A program made the translations under genes and the position numbers. Of a stretch of 64,000 bases of DNA, positions 18,966-26,899 are shown piece by piece. Under the pieces are notes generated by a model, which saw only the letters and a program-made list of their open reading frames with translations, ran no database searches and was not told where the DNA came from. The stretch comes from Marinilabilia salmonicolor (GTDB lineage: Bacteria > Bacteroidota > Bacteroidia > Bacteroidales > Marinilabiliaceae): positions 186,001 through 250,000 of the forward strand of contig NZ_PVTS01000001.1 in the NCBI RefSeq assembly GCF_003003035.1, given 5' to 3'. The first letter of the stretch is position 1, and each line of letters starts with the position of its first letter.

Positions 18966-19490
18966 TTATCGGGTTATCCATAATTTTCTGAAGAACCATG
19001 CCAATGCGTAGGCGCCGCCAAAGATTGCAAACATGGTGATGATGCCACCAAATGACATAACTGCCATTCCGCTGAGGGCTGATCCACTGGTGCAGCCGCG
19101 TCCCAGCTGACTGCCGAAGCCAAATAGCATTCCGCCGATGATGGCACCAATGATTCGTGTGGTGTTGGTTACACCGGGGCCTTTTTCAAGTTTAAGTCCA
19201 AGACGTCCGGACAGAGCCCCGCTTAGAAAGGCACCTATCAGCACTCCAAGCATCTCAAAAACCAGCCATGATTTCATGGGGCCATCAGGATGATCTGCTG
19301 CATAATCCTGATAATAGGCTGTTGACTCGTAGTGATCAGGGGAAGTTGCCTTGACAGTGGTTACAGCCACGCTTTTCATTGCCCCGCTGGCACCGAGTCC
19401 CCGACCTGTTATGTAGATGGTCGCCAACAATACAAACCCCAGGAGGACACCCGCCAGATAGGGGTTCATGAATTTGTTCTTCTGATCCAT
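18966..19490 (-). CDS. YeeE/YedE family membrane protein (second half-transporter)
   Basis: About 174 residues with four to five membrane spans and the conserved cysteine motif LGRGCTSGSALSG. TsuA-type proteins of this family conduct thiosulfate using conserved cysteines. Here two separate genes each carry one Cys motif, which suggests that they form a heteromeric channel (inference). An ATG at 19514 also opens the frame, but the ATG at 19490 immediately follows the TAA of the cytochrome b gene and has an AAGAAGAG ribosome site in front, so I chose it. It is in one operon with the octaheme cytochrome. Confidence 0.85.
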   Translation of the reverse strand: MDQKNKFMNPYLAGVLLGFVLLATIYITGRGLGASGAMKSVAVTTVKATSPDHYESTAYYQDYAADHPDGPMKSWLVFEMLGVLIGAFLSGALSGRLGLKLEKGPGVTNTTRIIGAIIGGMLFGFGSQLGRGCTSGSALSGMAVMSFGGIITMFAIFGGAYALAWFFRKLWITR

Positions 19491-19491
19491 A

Positions 19492-20139
19492 TTACTCTTC
19501 TTTTTTATTTTCATCTTTCAATGGTTGTTCCGAATCATCTTCCAGATCTTCATATCCTGTGAGCATCGCCCTGATATTTGAAGTGGGCGTATGTCCGGTG
19601 GTGGTCATGTAAACATGCACAATGGCAAACATAATGATCAGATAAGCGCCTAATGTGTGCAGAAAAGCAACAATTTCCAGAGGAATGTCGCTGACAATAA
19701 CCATATTGTTGGCATCTATGGTGCGATAGAACATATAAACGATGCCTGTGATTACCAGTAATGGAGCCATCACCAGTTTAAATCCCAAATAAGTCAGGGC
19801 CTGAAGTGGATTCAGCTTTTTACGAACTGATTTGCGCGTTGGGTGTGGTTCTCCTTTAAAGATTCCGACGGTGTAGTACCGAATCTGAGCCTGTAACTTT
19901 GAGAAGGTGGGTATGTACTGCCGCCATTCACCGGTGGTGAAATGCCAGAATATGGAGAATGCGATGAGAATCAACAGCATCCAGGCAGCTACGCGATGCG
20001 ATTCAACGGCTTGTTCATATCCCAGGAAAGAAAAGCTTCCATGTACTTCGAAACCCGTAAGGGCCAGGAAGAAGATCAGTGCGGCCTGTGTCCAATGCCA
20101 GAACCGCTCGAATTTTTTATAGATATATACTTTTTGCAT
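19492..20139 (-). CDS. Membrane cytochrome b (cytochrome b561/HydC-like)
   Basis: About 215 residues with four predicted membrane helices. Histidines suited to haem b ligation occur in FERFWHWTQ (helix 1), ESHRVAAW (helix 2), FWHFT, and FLHTLGAY and IVHVYMTT (last helix). Such proteins oxidise quinol and feed periplasmic multihaem cytochromes, and the gene upstream encodes just such a protein. The frame is open to 20259, but that part overlaps the cytochrome gene; ATG 20139 has a good AGGAA site and leaves a 13-base gap. The acidic C-terminal tail is cytoplasmic. Confidence 0.88.
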   Translation of the reverse strand: MQKVYIYKKFERFWHWTQAALIFFLALTGFEVHGSFSFLGYEQAVESHRVAAWMLLILIAFSIFWHFTTGEWRQYIPTFSKLQAQIRYYTVGIFKGEPHPTRKSVRKKLNPLQALTYLGFKLVMAPLLVITGIVYMFYRTIDANNMVIVSDIPLEIVAFLHTLGAYLIIMFAIVHVYMTTTGHTPTSNIRAMLTGYEDLEDDSEQPLKDENKKEE

Positions 20140-20152
20140 AATTTCCTGTAGC

Positions 20153-21751
20153 TTATTGATTGTAATTGGTGTTGATTTCTTCAGATTCGATCTCTTTGTT
20201 TCTGATGGCGGAAACAATGCGTCCCAGTCCGTGAAGAATGACTCCTGCCATGGCTGCAATAATCAATAATCTGCCAATGAAGTCAAGACCTGCATGTGAA
20301 TCTCTTCCGGGCATATAGAAGTCGTTCAGACCGGCCAGACGGCTGTCGTCTCTGCTATGACACTCTTCGCAGGACAATGCCTCTTCTTTGGGAGCTACCA
20401 TATGGTTTACAGGCCAGTACATTTCAGTGTTAACAAACTCGTGATTGCCGCTGTAGGGAAGTCCTACCCGTTTCATTCCGGCTTCAGCGGCCAGCTGCCA
20501 ATCAAAGTCTTTCCAGTAGGCACTGTCGCCTTTCTCTGCCGCCCAAAGTTTAGGCTGAATCAGCATGTTGGTTTCCGGGTCATAGATCTGGTCTCCACGG
20601 TGGACTTTCACAGGATATATTTTCGATCTGTTGTCTGCTGCTGATCCCAATAATCGATTAATCTGTACCGGTATGCTGTCCACTTGATCACCAAGAACAT
20701 AGTGAGTCGCATGTCCATTGAACCAATAATATTCCGGTTTTACATCCTTTTCCCAGCGGAATGATCCTTTGATAGACATATATGTTTCCGCGCCCGATGC
20801 TGTGTCGGTTACATGATAGGGCTGACCGTCTTTAAGTTTGCCGGCTTCAGACCAACGCCATTCCATTTTTGTTGGGTTCACTTTGGCGTAAGTTGGAATG
20901 TGACAGGTTTGACAAGCTACTTTGGCTGTGTGTAGGTCGAGCATCCTGTCCATATGAGGGGTGCTGGTGTGGCAATGATCACATGTTAGGCGGTTTTCGT
21001 CGCTGGAAGATACCGAATAAAGCTTGCCTTTTATGTTATGATTCTCCGCCGAATGGCAATCGACACAGGTCATATTCATCCCGTTGGCTGCCATGTGAAC
21101 ATCTACTTCCCGGGTGGTTGACAGAAGGGACTCTTCCAGGTCTCCGTGTTTTACGTTATTTCCTCCACCACTGTAAAAGTGACAGGCACCACAATTCATC
21201 CTCTGAGGGCGCCCTACACTCTGTGCCACTTGCGTAAGATTGACCGATCGATCCGGATAGCCGGCCATGGCAGAACCTTTCCGGTATTCTTCACTATTGT
21301 CGTGACAAACCATGCAGTCCACATTTCTGGCGTTGTCAAAATCGAACCGGTCGTTGGTCATCCCAAAACCAATATGGCAGGCAGCACAGGATTGCTCATT
21401 GGAACTGGCCCCGATGCAGTAGTTGTTTAATACATTGCTTTTGCCCATGCTTGCGATTCCACGATCTTCAACATAGGAAATACGCTCCCAGTTCCAGTGA
21501 CTGGAGGCTATCACTTCTTTATGGCGCTGGTTGTGACATTCGATACAGGCCTCTGTTACTTCCTGTGGAGAATTGAAATCCTTTTGAAGTTCCTCAAAAA
21601 GAGAATGATCCACAGGAGATGTGGGCTTGATGGCATATTCCTGTTTCAGCTTCAACTCCCCCAGGTTCGGGAGTGGCGGGTCGTAAGCGATGTGAATCAA
21701 AATCAGGATGCCGATGGATGCCAAAATGATGGAAAAAACGACCTTCTTCAT
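20153..21751 (-). CDS. Octaheme c-type cytochrome, tetrathionate reductase (Otr) family
   Basis: 532 residues with exactly eight CxxCH sites: CIECH, CAACH, CMVCH, CGACH, CVDCH, CDHCH, CQTCH and CEECH. This is the count of the octaheme tetrathionate reductase family, whose Shewanella member also reduces nitrite and hydroxylamine in vitro. The N-terminus (MKKVVFSIILASIGILILIH) is an anchor or uncleaved signal, and a second hydrophobic helix (GRLLIIAAMAGVILHGLGRI) lies near the C-terminus, so it is membrane-tethered on the periplasmic side. Downstream are cytochrome b and two sulfur-transport genes, supporting a role in sulfur-oxyanion respiration. The physiological substrate is not proven by sequence. 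Confidence 0.93.
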   Translation of the reverse strand: MKKVVFSIILASIGILILIHIAYDPPLPNLGELKLKQEYAIKPTSPVDHSLFEELQKDFNSPQEVTEACIECHNQRHKEVIASSHWNWERISYVEDRGIASMGKSNVLNNYCIGASSNEQSCAACHIGFGMTNDRFDFDNARNVDCMVCHDNSEEYRKGSAMAGYPDRSVNLTQVAQSVGRPQRMNCGACHFYSGGGNNVKHGDLEESLLSTTREVDVHMAANGMNMTCVDCHSAENHNIKGKLYSVSSSDENRLTCDHCHTSTPHMDRMLDLHTAKVACQTCHIPTYAKVNPTKMEWRWSEAGKLKDGQPYHVTDTASGAETYMSIKGSFRWEKDVKPEYYWFNGHATHYVLGDQVDSIPVQINRLLGSAADNRSKIYPVKVHRGDQIYDPETNMLIQPKLWAAEKGDSAYWKDFDWQLAAEAGMKRVGLPYSGNHEFVNTEMYWPVNHMVAPKEEALSCEECHSRDDSRLAGLNDFYMPGRDSHAGLDFIGRLLIIAAMAGVILHGLGRIVSAIRNKEIESEEINTNYNQ

Positions 21752-21978
21752 ATTTTGTTTGCTGTTGGTTAAACTATTTTTTTTGTTACGTATAGTTGTT
21801 AATAAAGGTTTATTTGACGTGCCAGGTGTGTTGAGGTACTCTTTTTTTGGGCTTTAGATTTTTCTTTGCTGTTGCTGTTGCTATCTGTCTTTAAGATGTT
21901 TCGAATTTAGGAATGAATTCAGATATATAAAAATACAAATATCTGATATTAGTAATTTGTAACAAGATTGTTTCTAAA

Positions 21979-22179
21979 TAGTGCCTGTCCATAAACTAAA
22001 CGTTTTTCGCGTGTTTAAATTAGAAAGTTCAGATTCAAGGCGTGTGAAAAATTTAAACCGCAGTCCCGAAGTAGCTTTTGTAAGGTTTTTTGAACAAAAA
22101 AGCAACAAAAAGCACAATCGGGATGAGAATTTAGATTTTGAGCAACAACGCAGAAGTTGGACTTTATAGACAAACACTA
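21979..22179 (+). repeat. Palindromic element family B, complete (copy B1)
   Basis: 201 bases bounded by TAGTGCCTGTCCATAAACTA on the left and TTTATAGACAAACACTA on the right, i.e. terminal inverted repeats with TA at the outer edges. The interior can fold into a long hairpin (TCCCGA and GCTTTTG on the left arm, CAAAAAGC and TCGGGA on the right, around an AA tip). The copy at 42.4 kb is the same element in reverse orientation, about 94% identical by eye. It lies between divergent genes. Confidence 0.8.
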
Positions 22180-22181
22180 AA

Positions 22182-22346
22182 TAGAGTCCGTATAGAAACT
22201 AAGTATAGTTTGTTTTTAGTCATGTGTCTGGTCAAAAAGTGCCAATTGTAAGGCTTGCGAAGCGCCAAAAACGCAGTTTACTTGTGTAAATGAGTGTTTT
22301 GGCGGTAAGTATAATGCAGCAAGTGGTACTTTATGGACAGATACTA
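22182..22346. repeat. Palindromic element family A, complete (copy A2), abutting B1
   Basis: Starts TAGAGTCCGTATAGAAACTA, two bases after the end of B1, and ends TTTATGGACAGATACTA. It contains the family A marks: AAAGTGCCAATTG pairing with CAAGTGGTACTTT, AGGCTTGCG, GCGCCAAAAACG, and the apical hairpin AGTTTAC-TTGT-GTAAATGA. The left end is more degenerate than the right. Together with B1 it fills most of the gap between the octaheme cytochrome gene and the DUF4168 gene. Confidence 0.8.
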
Positions 22347-22393
22347 AATAGTGTTGTTGGATTTTTGTATGAAAGAAATCAGCGGATTAATTT

Positions 22394-22425
22394 TTTGGAA
22401 TTGGATATCTGGTTTTGTAGGTTTG
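22394..22425 (+). promoter_or_regulatory. Bacteroidota-type promoter of the DUF4168 gene
   Basis: A -33 TTTG at 22394 is separated by 20 bases from a perfect -7 box TAGGTTTG at 22418-22425. This matches the TTTG / TAnnTTTG consensus of primary sigma factors in this phylum and predicts transcription from about 22431, leaving a 5' leader of about 110 bases. It lies just outside the repeat cluster. Confidence 0.7.
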
Positions 22426-22540
22426 CTTATGTTGTTAAATAATAATGTTTTAAGAATTTTTATTCGGGTTTTTTTAATTAGATGAGGGCAATTCCCCGAA
22501 TGGATGATTTTTTTCAGCTCTCTGTAAAACAGGTATTAAT

Positions 22541-23032
22541 ATGAGTTTTAAAAAGCAATTTGTAAGTTTATTTTTAACAGGATTTTTTTTGATTGGCGGA
22601 ACTGCTGCTGCTCAGAATCAGATGATGCAAGAACAGGGGAAACAGTTACAAAAAAGTTACTCTGATGAGGAGGTTGATTTGTTTGCTGATGTTGTGGTGA
22701 AAGTAGTGCCGGTGCAGCAGGAAGCTGAACAGAAAATGGTGAAAAAAATTGAAGAAGGAGGCATGAAGCTGGACAATTTTAACAAAATAGCTCGCAATAT
22801 GCAGCAGGGACAGCAACCTGAAGGCCTGGAAGATGCTGATATGGAAAAGTTTCAGAGTATCTCCCAGCAATTGCAGGCAATCCAGATGGAAACCCAGAAG
22901 AAAATGAATGAAATTATCTCAAATGCCGGAATTAGTCCTGCTTTGTATCAGGAGATGATCACAGCTTACAGCACCAACCCTGATGTAAAGAAAAAGGTGG
23001 ATGAAAAATTGGCTGAACAGCAACAGCAGTAA
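22541..23032 (+). CDS. DUF4168 family exported protein
   Basis: 163 residues with a signal peptide ending near GGTAAAQN. The mature part is helical and rich in Gln, Lys and Glu, with the DUF4168 pattern: an SDEEVDLFADVVVKVVPVQQ helix, a central MEKFQSISQQLQAIQ stretch and the closing segment GISPALYQEMITAYSTNP. The function of DUF4168 is unknown; it is probably periplasmic. The gene is monocistronic, with its own promoter upstream and a strong bidirectional terminator downstream. Confidence 0.85.
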   Translation: MSFKKQFVSLFLTGFFLIGGTAAAQNQMMQEQGKQLQKSYSDEEVDLFADVVVKVVPVQQEAEQKMVKKIEEGGMKLDNFNKIARNMQQGQQPEGLEDADMEKFQSISQQLQAIQMETQKKMNEIISNAGISPALYQEMITAYSTNPDVKKKVDEKLAEQQQQ

Positions 23033-23087
23033 GGAATGCTGACTTTTTATTAAAAGAATATTGCTAGAATTTCTTTTGATCAATAAC

Positions 23088-23126
23088 AAAAAGCGCTTTC
23101 GGGAAGCCCCGAAGGCGCTTTTTTTA
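23088..23126. terminator. Bidirectional terminator between DUF4168 and thioesterase genes
   Basis: Stem AAGCGCTTTCGGG / CCCGAAGGCGCTT with A and T runs on both sides, placed exactly between two convergent genes. It should stop transcription from both. Confidence 0.92.
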
Positions 23127-23858
23127 CTAATCTGTAAATTTCAGGCAGGCCTCGACACCTGTTTTTTCTGTTTTCTGGTGCGTGATTGAGCAATAGAAAT
23201 CATCTCCGTTTGTTGACCATTTTAGGATTGCTGTTTCGTTGTATTTGAATTCATTGCTAAAATGAATGTTCAGTGACTTGAGCCACCTTTCTGAAAGGAA
23301 ACCGATGGCATCCATAATCCATTCCACATACCGGGTGTTGTTGACATGCTGATTGATGTCCAAATCGGAATAGGCTACTTTTCTCTCTGCTTCTGATTGT
23401 TGATCTCCTTCACAGGTGAATGGTTCGGGAAAGCTGCTGATGGCTTCCTTCCCGGGAGTGAAATCAATGTTTGCCAGTCTCTCTGCCGGTCTCACCGGTC
23501 GTTTCCGCAGGTAATCCACCATGATCCACGCAGAGGTGGCCCGAATGATGACTTTTCCCGAACCATCGGAGACTAAAAAATCTCTGGTGGTGTAAAGTTT
23601 TTGGGTTCCCCGGGGCCAGGTTTCTACAGTGATTTGTTCTTCCATTCCGGGCCATCGATCAGCTTCAATTTGCAGATGTGTAAGGGCCCAAAATACCTTT
23701 TCTTTCATCAGGTCGGAAAAGCCGACGCCCAATTCATCTGCATGATGGGCAGCCACTTCCTGAAAATGGCGCATCAGTGCAGCTGCCTCCAGACGACCTG
23801 AAGCACCTACATCAAAAGAAGATACGCTGATTTGCTCTTTCCAAATTTTTGAGGGCAT
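23127..23858 (-). CDS. Acyl-ACP thioesterase
   Basis: Double hotdog thioesterase that releases fatty acids from acyl carrier protein. At 243 residues it has the length of bacterial FatA/FatB-like enzymes. The second hotdog carries the catalytic motif DLDINQHVNNTRYVEW, and the first half has FSDLMKEKVFWALTHLQIE and the central WPRGTQKLYTTRDF. It is cytoplasmic and has no signal. It is the last gene of a three-gene minus-strand run (HD protein, C_GCAxxG protein, thioesterase) with an 8-base gap to its upstream neighbour. Confidence 0.92.
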   Translation of the reverse strand: MPSKIWKEQISVSSFDVGASGRLEAAALMRHFQEVAAHHADELGVGFSDLMKEKVFWALTHLQIEADRWPGMEEQITVETWPRGTQKLYTTRDFLVSDGSGKVIIRATSAWIMVDYLRKRPVRPAERLANIDFTPGKEAISSFPEPFTCEGDQQSEAERKVAYSDLDINQHVNNTRYVEWIMDAIGFLSERWLKSLNIHFSNEFKYNETAILKWSTNGDDFYCSITHQKTEKTGVEACLKFTD

Positions 23859-23866
23859 AAGGGTTG

Positions 23867-24232
23867 CTATTTTAATGTGTTCTGAATCTTTTGAAGGACT
23901 TCATCTGCGATCTCTACACATCGACGGCAGGAAGCCTTGTTTATCATTCTGATATCTCTGCAAAAGGGGCTGCCTGTTTGCTGGCTGAATTTCTTAATGA
24001 GCTCGTCCGATGCTTCCGGATGGTTTCTTAGCAGGTAGATTGCTCCATGCAAGGCTCCGCAGTGTCCTTCCGGGGCACGACCCGATCCCATCTTTTTCAT
24101 GGCCAGGATTTCTTCGGGGCTCCCGCCAAAATGCTTTACCATTGCCTGGGCACAGTTGTATCCGTATTCGGGATGATGGTAGTACCAGGCGGCACTCCGG
24201 GATTTTGCTTTTACAGAAACATCTCGCACCAT
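23867..24232 (-). CDS. C_GCAxxG_C_C family redox protein
   Basis: 121 residues with the family's cysteine pattern: YNCAQAMVKHFGG, then GHCGALHGA, SPFCRDI and CRRCV near the C-terminus. The family is predicted to be redox-active or metal-binding; its function is not established. The ATG start lies 22 bases inside the end of the HD-domain gene, so translation is probably coupled. It looks intact. Confidence 0.85.
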   Translation of the reverse strand: MVRDVSVKAKSRSAAWYYHHPEYGYNCAQAMVKHFGGSPEEILAMKKMGSGRAPEGHCGALHGAIYLLRNHPEASDELIKKFSQQTGSPFCRDIRMINKASCRRCVEIADEVLQKIQNTLK

Positions 24233-24765
24233 AAATTGAAAATTTTCACTTTATCCTCGCCAAATTTTTGAAGAGCCTTCCGAACCTGATCCGGACTTTT
24301 CTCTTTTTTCAGGTCTTTCCCTTTGCTGTAAAAAGTATCGGCAAAACAGATGATTTGTTCTTCAATGCTGCGTGGCACCATGTCACGTTGAGGCAAAGGC
24401 AGTTGCTGATTTTTGATCTCCTTAACGGTCAGTCCTGTTCCGGTGTGTCTTTCACAAACCAGTGCATGTCGGGGAAGTCCTTCTTTTTCAAGGATCTCAC
24501 GACCAAGGTATCCATGACAGATGTACGGGTATTGCCCATGACAACCAATGGATGGTGCATCGGTCATGAAAATTCCGATGTCATGGAGCATCGCAGCTTC
24601 TGAAATAAATGAATCATCCGCATGAAGCTCGGGATGATCCGACACTATTCTCAGGCATTTGTCCCGGACCAGTTGACTGTGGATAATCAGCAATTCACGT
24701 GCCGGGTGAATGGTAGAATAGTACTTATCAAAAATCTGAAGAATTGCTTCTTTTTCCCCCTCCAT
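24211..24765 (-). CDS. HD-domain phosphohydrolase
   Basis: 184 residues with the HD metal-binding pattern: AAMLHDIGIF (HD pair), IIHSQLVRDKC (first His), CHGYLGREIL and LVCERHTG further on, and FADTFYSKG as the final Asp. Members hydrolyse phosphomonoesters or nucleotides; the substrate here is unknown. First gene of the run shared with the C_GCAxxG protein (overlap 22 bases) and the thioesterase. A palindromic element fills the gap upstream of its start. Confidence 0.88.
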   Translation of the reverse strand: MEGEKEAILQIFDKYYSTIHPARELLIIHSQLVRDKCLRIVSDHPELHADDSFISEAAMLHDIGIFMTDAPSIGCHGQYPYICHGYLGREILEKEGLPRHALVCERHTGTGLTVKEIKNQQLPLPQRDMVPRSIEEQIICFADTFYSKGKDLKKEKSPDQVRKALQKFGEDKVKIFNLWCEMFL

Positions 24766-24790
24766 CTTTTTCTTTCCGTTTTTTGTATTG

Positions 24791-24949
24791 AGCCCTGTTT
24801 CGTAAGTAAACTAAGGTTTTCGAAATGTGCTTACAAGAAGTCGGCAAGTGCAAGGCTTGTGATGGCTGAAAAACAGGAGTTTACTTTTCGTAAATGACTG
24901 TTTTGAAGACAAGCATATCGTAGCAATTGTCGTTTTCTTGCAAGTACTA
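24791..24949. repeat. Palindromic element family A, divergent copy (A3)
   Basis: Keeps the apical hairpin (AGTTTAC-TTTTC-GTAAATGA), AGGCTTG and AAGCATATCGTAGCAA of family A. Its outer stem is different: CTTACAAGAAGTCGGCAAGTGC on the left pairs with GCAATTGTCGTTTTCTTG on the right, in place of the AAAGTGCCAATTGC / GCAAGTGGTACTTT stem of other copies. It lies between the HD gene start and the end of hisIE, and its terminal CTA is the TAG stop of hisIE. Confidence 0.75.
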
Positions 24950-25543
24950 CTTATGTCTTTCCTGAAGGACTTTTACCACATCCTCAATGCGATAATTCTT
25001 GGCGGTAAGTAACACCAGGGTGTGATAGGTGAGATCAGCCACCTCATTAAGGAAGAGATCATCGTTGTTGTCTTTGGCTTCAATGACAGTCTCCACAGCT
25101 TCTTCACCCACTTTTTGGGCTATTTTATTGATGCCCTTTTCAAACAGAGATGTGGTGTAAGAGCCTTCGGGCATGTCCTGCAGACGTTTGTCAATCAAAT
25201 CTTGCAGGTGAACCAGAAAGTCAATGTTGCCTTTGTTAACTTCGGCAAAGCAGGTGTCGGTTCCAGTGTGACAGACAGGCCCTACAGGATTTGCTTTGAT
25301 CAGTACGGTGTCGTTGTCACAATCAGGAGTGATGGAAACCACATTCAGGAAATTTCCTGATTCTTCTCCTTTGGTCCAAAGTCTGTCTTTGGTTCGGCTG
25401 TAAAAAGTCACTTTTCCTTCCTTCTGGGTTTTATTGAAAGCCTCTTCGTTCATAAAACCCAGCATCAGCACCACATTGGTTTGGGCATCTTGTACTATGG
25501 CGGGAATCAGTCCGTTCCCCAGTTTTGAAAAATCTAATTGCAT
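24947..25543 (-). CDS. hisIE: Bifunctional phosphoribosyl-AMP cyclohydrolase / phosphoribosyl-ATP pyrophosphatase
   Basis: Catalyses steps 2 and 3 of histidine synthesis. The N-terminal HisI domain (about 1-110) shows MLGFMNEEAFNKTQ, FYSRTKDRLWTKGEESGN and the metal-binding DCDNDTVLI and CHTGTDTCF. The C-terminal HisE domain (about 112-198) has KINKIAQKVGEEAVE-type helices (here GINKIAQKVGEEAVET) and EVADLTYHTLVLL. 198 residues is the usual fusion length. Last gene of the his cluster, 71 bases after hisF. Its TAG stop lies in the terminal repeat of palindromic element A3. Confidence 0.97.
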   Translation of the reverse strand: MQLDFSKLGNGLIPAIVQDAQTNVVLMLGFMNEEAFNKTQKEGKVTFYSRTKDRLWTKGEESGNFLNVVSITPDCDNDTVLIKANPVGPVCHTGTDTCFAEVNKGNIDFLVHLQDLIDKRLQDMPEGSYTTSLFEKGINKIAQKVGEEAVETVIEAKDNNDDLFLNEVADLTYHTLVLLTAKNYRIEDVVKVLQERHK

Positions 25544-25614
25544 GATATGTCGTTTGTGTTTTTACATAATTATCTGAGGACAAAGATAATAATTTGTCCG
25601 GCATGGCTTGCAGG

Positions 25615-26370
25615 TTAGCGAATGGAGATGCCTTCATTTTTCAGATAGGCTTTCAATTCGGGTATGGGTATTTCATTAAAGTGGAAAATGCTGGCTGCCA
25701 AACCGGCATCGGCTTTTCCTTTGGTGAATACATCTTTAAAATGTTCTTTGGCACCGGCACCGCCCGAAGCAATGATGGGAATGCCTCGCTCATCCGAGAG
25801 CCTGGCAAGTGCTTCATTGGCAAACCCCTGTTTTACACCGTCGTGATCCATGCTGGTGAACAGGATTTCGCCGGCACCTCTTTCTTCGGCCTCTCTGGCC
25901 CAGCTGAAGAGCCGTTTTTCTGTAGGAATACGACCTCCGTTAACAGTTACTGTCCAGTCGTCTCCGGCAATTTGTTTGGCATCAATGGCCACCACCACAA
26001 ACTGGCTTCCAAAATGCTGTGCCATATCGCTAATCAACTGCGGATTCCTGACTGCCGAGGAGTTGATGGATATCTTGTCTGCTCCTGCGCTCAGCAGTGC
26101 GTCGGCATCACTTAACTCACTAATGCCGCCTCCAACCGTAAATGGGATGTTGATGTGCTGGGCAATTCTCTTTACCAGATCCACAAATGTTTTCCGCTTC
26201 TCGTGACTGGCGGTGATGTCCAGAAATACCAGTTCGTCTGCTCCCTGTTGTGCGTAGAGGGCGCCCAGTTCCACCGGATCACCGACCTCTTTTATGTCCA
26301 GAAATTTAACGCCTTTCACCGTCTGTCCGTTGCGGATGTCGAGGCATGGTATGATTCTTTTTGCGAGCAT
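25615..26370 (-). CDS. hisF: Imidazole glycerol phosphate synthase, cyclase subunit
   Basis: A 251-residue (beta/alpha)8 barrel. The general acid/base residues are visible as Asp11 ([10 protein letters not shown]) and the Asp in VVVAIDAKQ, and the phosphate-binding loops as [10 protein letters not shown] and [11 protein letters not shown]. It uses ammonia from HisH to make IGP and AICAR. Within the cluster it follows hisA, but a four-helix-bundle gene has come between them. Confidence 0.97.
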   Translation of the reverse strand: MLAKRIIPCLDIRNGQTVKGVKFLDIKEVGDPVELGALYAQQGADELVFLDITASHEKRKTFVDLVKRIAQHINIPFTVGGGISELSDADALLSAGADKISINSSAVRNPQLISDMAQHFGSQFVVVAIDAKQIAGDDWTVTVNGGRIPTEKRLFSWAREAEERGAGEILFTSMDHDGVKQGFANEALARLSDERGIPIIASGGAGAKEHFKDVFTKGKADAGLAASIFHFNEIPIPELKAYLKNEGISIR

Positions 26371-26421
26371 GATATAGTGAATAGTTTTTAGTCAGTAGTT
26401 TCAATTGTATTATATTTAGGT

Positions 26422-26790
26422 TTAAAGGGATTCTTTGAGTTTACGAATCAGGGCAGAAAGCATTTTTGCGATTTCCACACTGTCATGATCAAAATTATCG
26501 TATTCCTTTTTTTTAATATAGGCCTGTCTGTAGCATATCTCCATTTGTGTTTGTAGCTCATAAAGTGAGCCCATTGATATTTGCAGAAATCTAATGAAAT
26601 CTCTTGTTTGATTTCGACCATACCCTTCTGCGATGTTGCTTGGAACGGATACAACACTCCTTTGCATTTGTGAAATTAACCCGAAATTTTCAATTTGAGG
26701 GAGCTTTTTAATGCTGGAATAGGCAGCAACTGTGAGATTCATTGATTTTTGCCAAACCAATAGATCTTTAAATGAATTGAATTTTTTCAT
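26422..26790 (-). CDS. Four helix bundle protein (S23 / 23S rRNA intervening-sequence family)
   Basis: 122 residues, with the family signature FKDLLVWQKSMNLTV at the N-terminus, MQRSVVSVPSNIAEGYGR in the middle and FLQISMGSLYELQTQ afterwards. The family was first found inside 23S rRNA intervening sequences. In Bacteroidota free-standing copies are scattered in intergenic and intra-operon positions, and no biochemical role is firmly known. Here it sits in frame-independent fashion between hisA and hisF, in the same direction, with about 50 and 90 bases on either side, suggesting late insertion into the his operon. Confidence 0.9.
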   Translation of the reverse strand: MKKFNSFKDLLVWQKSMNLTVAAYSSIKKLPQIENFGLISQMQRSVVSVPSNIAEGYGRNQTRDFIRFLQISMGSLYELQTQMEICYRQAYIKKKEYDNFDHDSVEIAKMLSALIRKLKESL

Positions 26791-26843
26791 GATGTTTTGA
26801 GTTAAGTGTTAATTATATAATTCTTTCACCAGAGAAAATGGTA

Positions 26844-26899
26844 TTTTCTATTTTCTACTGGCTATTCCCTAATGACTCCTGACTACCCTCTACTCCTCC
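26844..26899 (-). repeat. Heptanucleotide array TAGNNNN overlapping the hisA stop codon
   Basis: On the coding (minus) strand the sequence reads TAGAGGG TAGTCAG GAGTCAT, then TAGGGAA TAGCCAG, then TAGAAAA TAGAAAA. The TAG of the second unit is the hisA stop codon. A period of 7 places TAG in all three frames within 21 bases. Confidence 0.7.

Noticed and set aside
21981-22169. ORF of 62 codons inside element B1, also open in copy B2
   Set aside because: Lining up the two copies codon by codon, almost all of the roughly ten differences change the amino acid and only one (AAA/AAG) is silent. That is not the pattern of a protein under selection; the open frame is a by-product of a conserved non-coding element.
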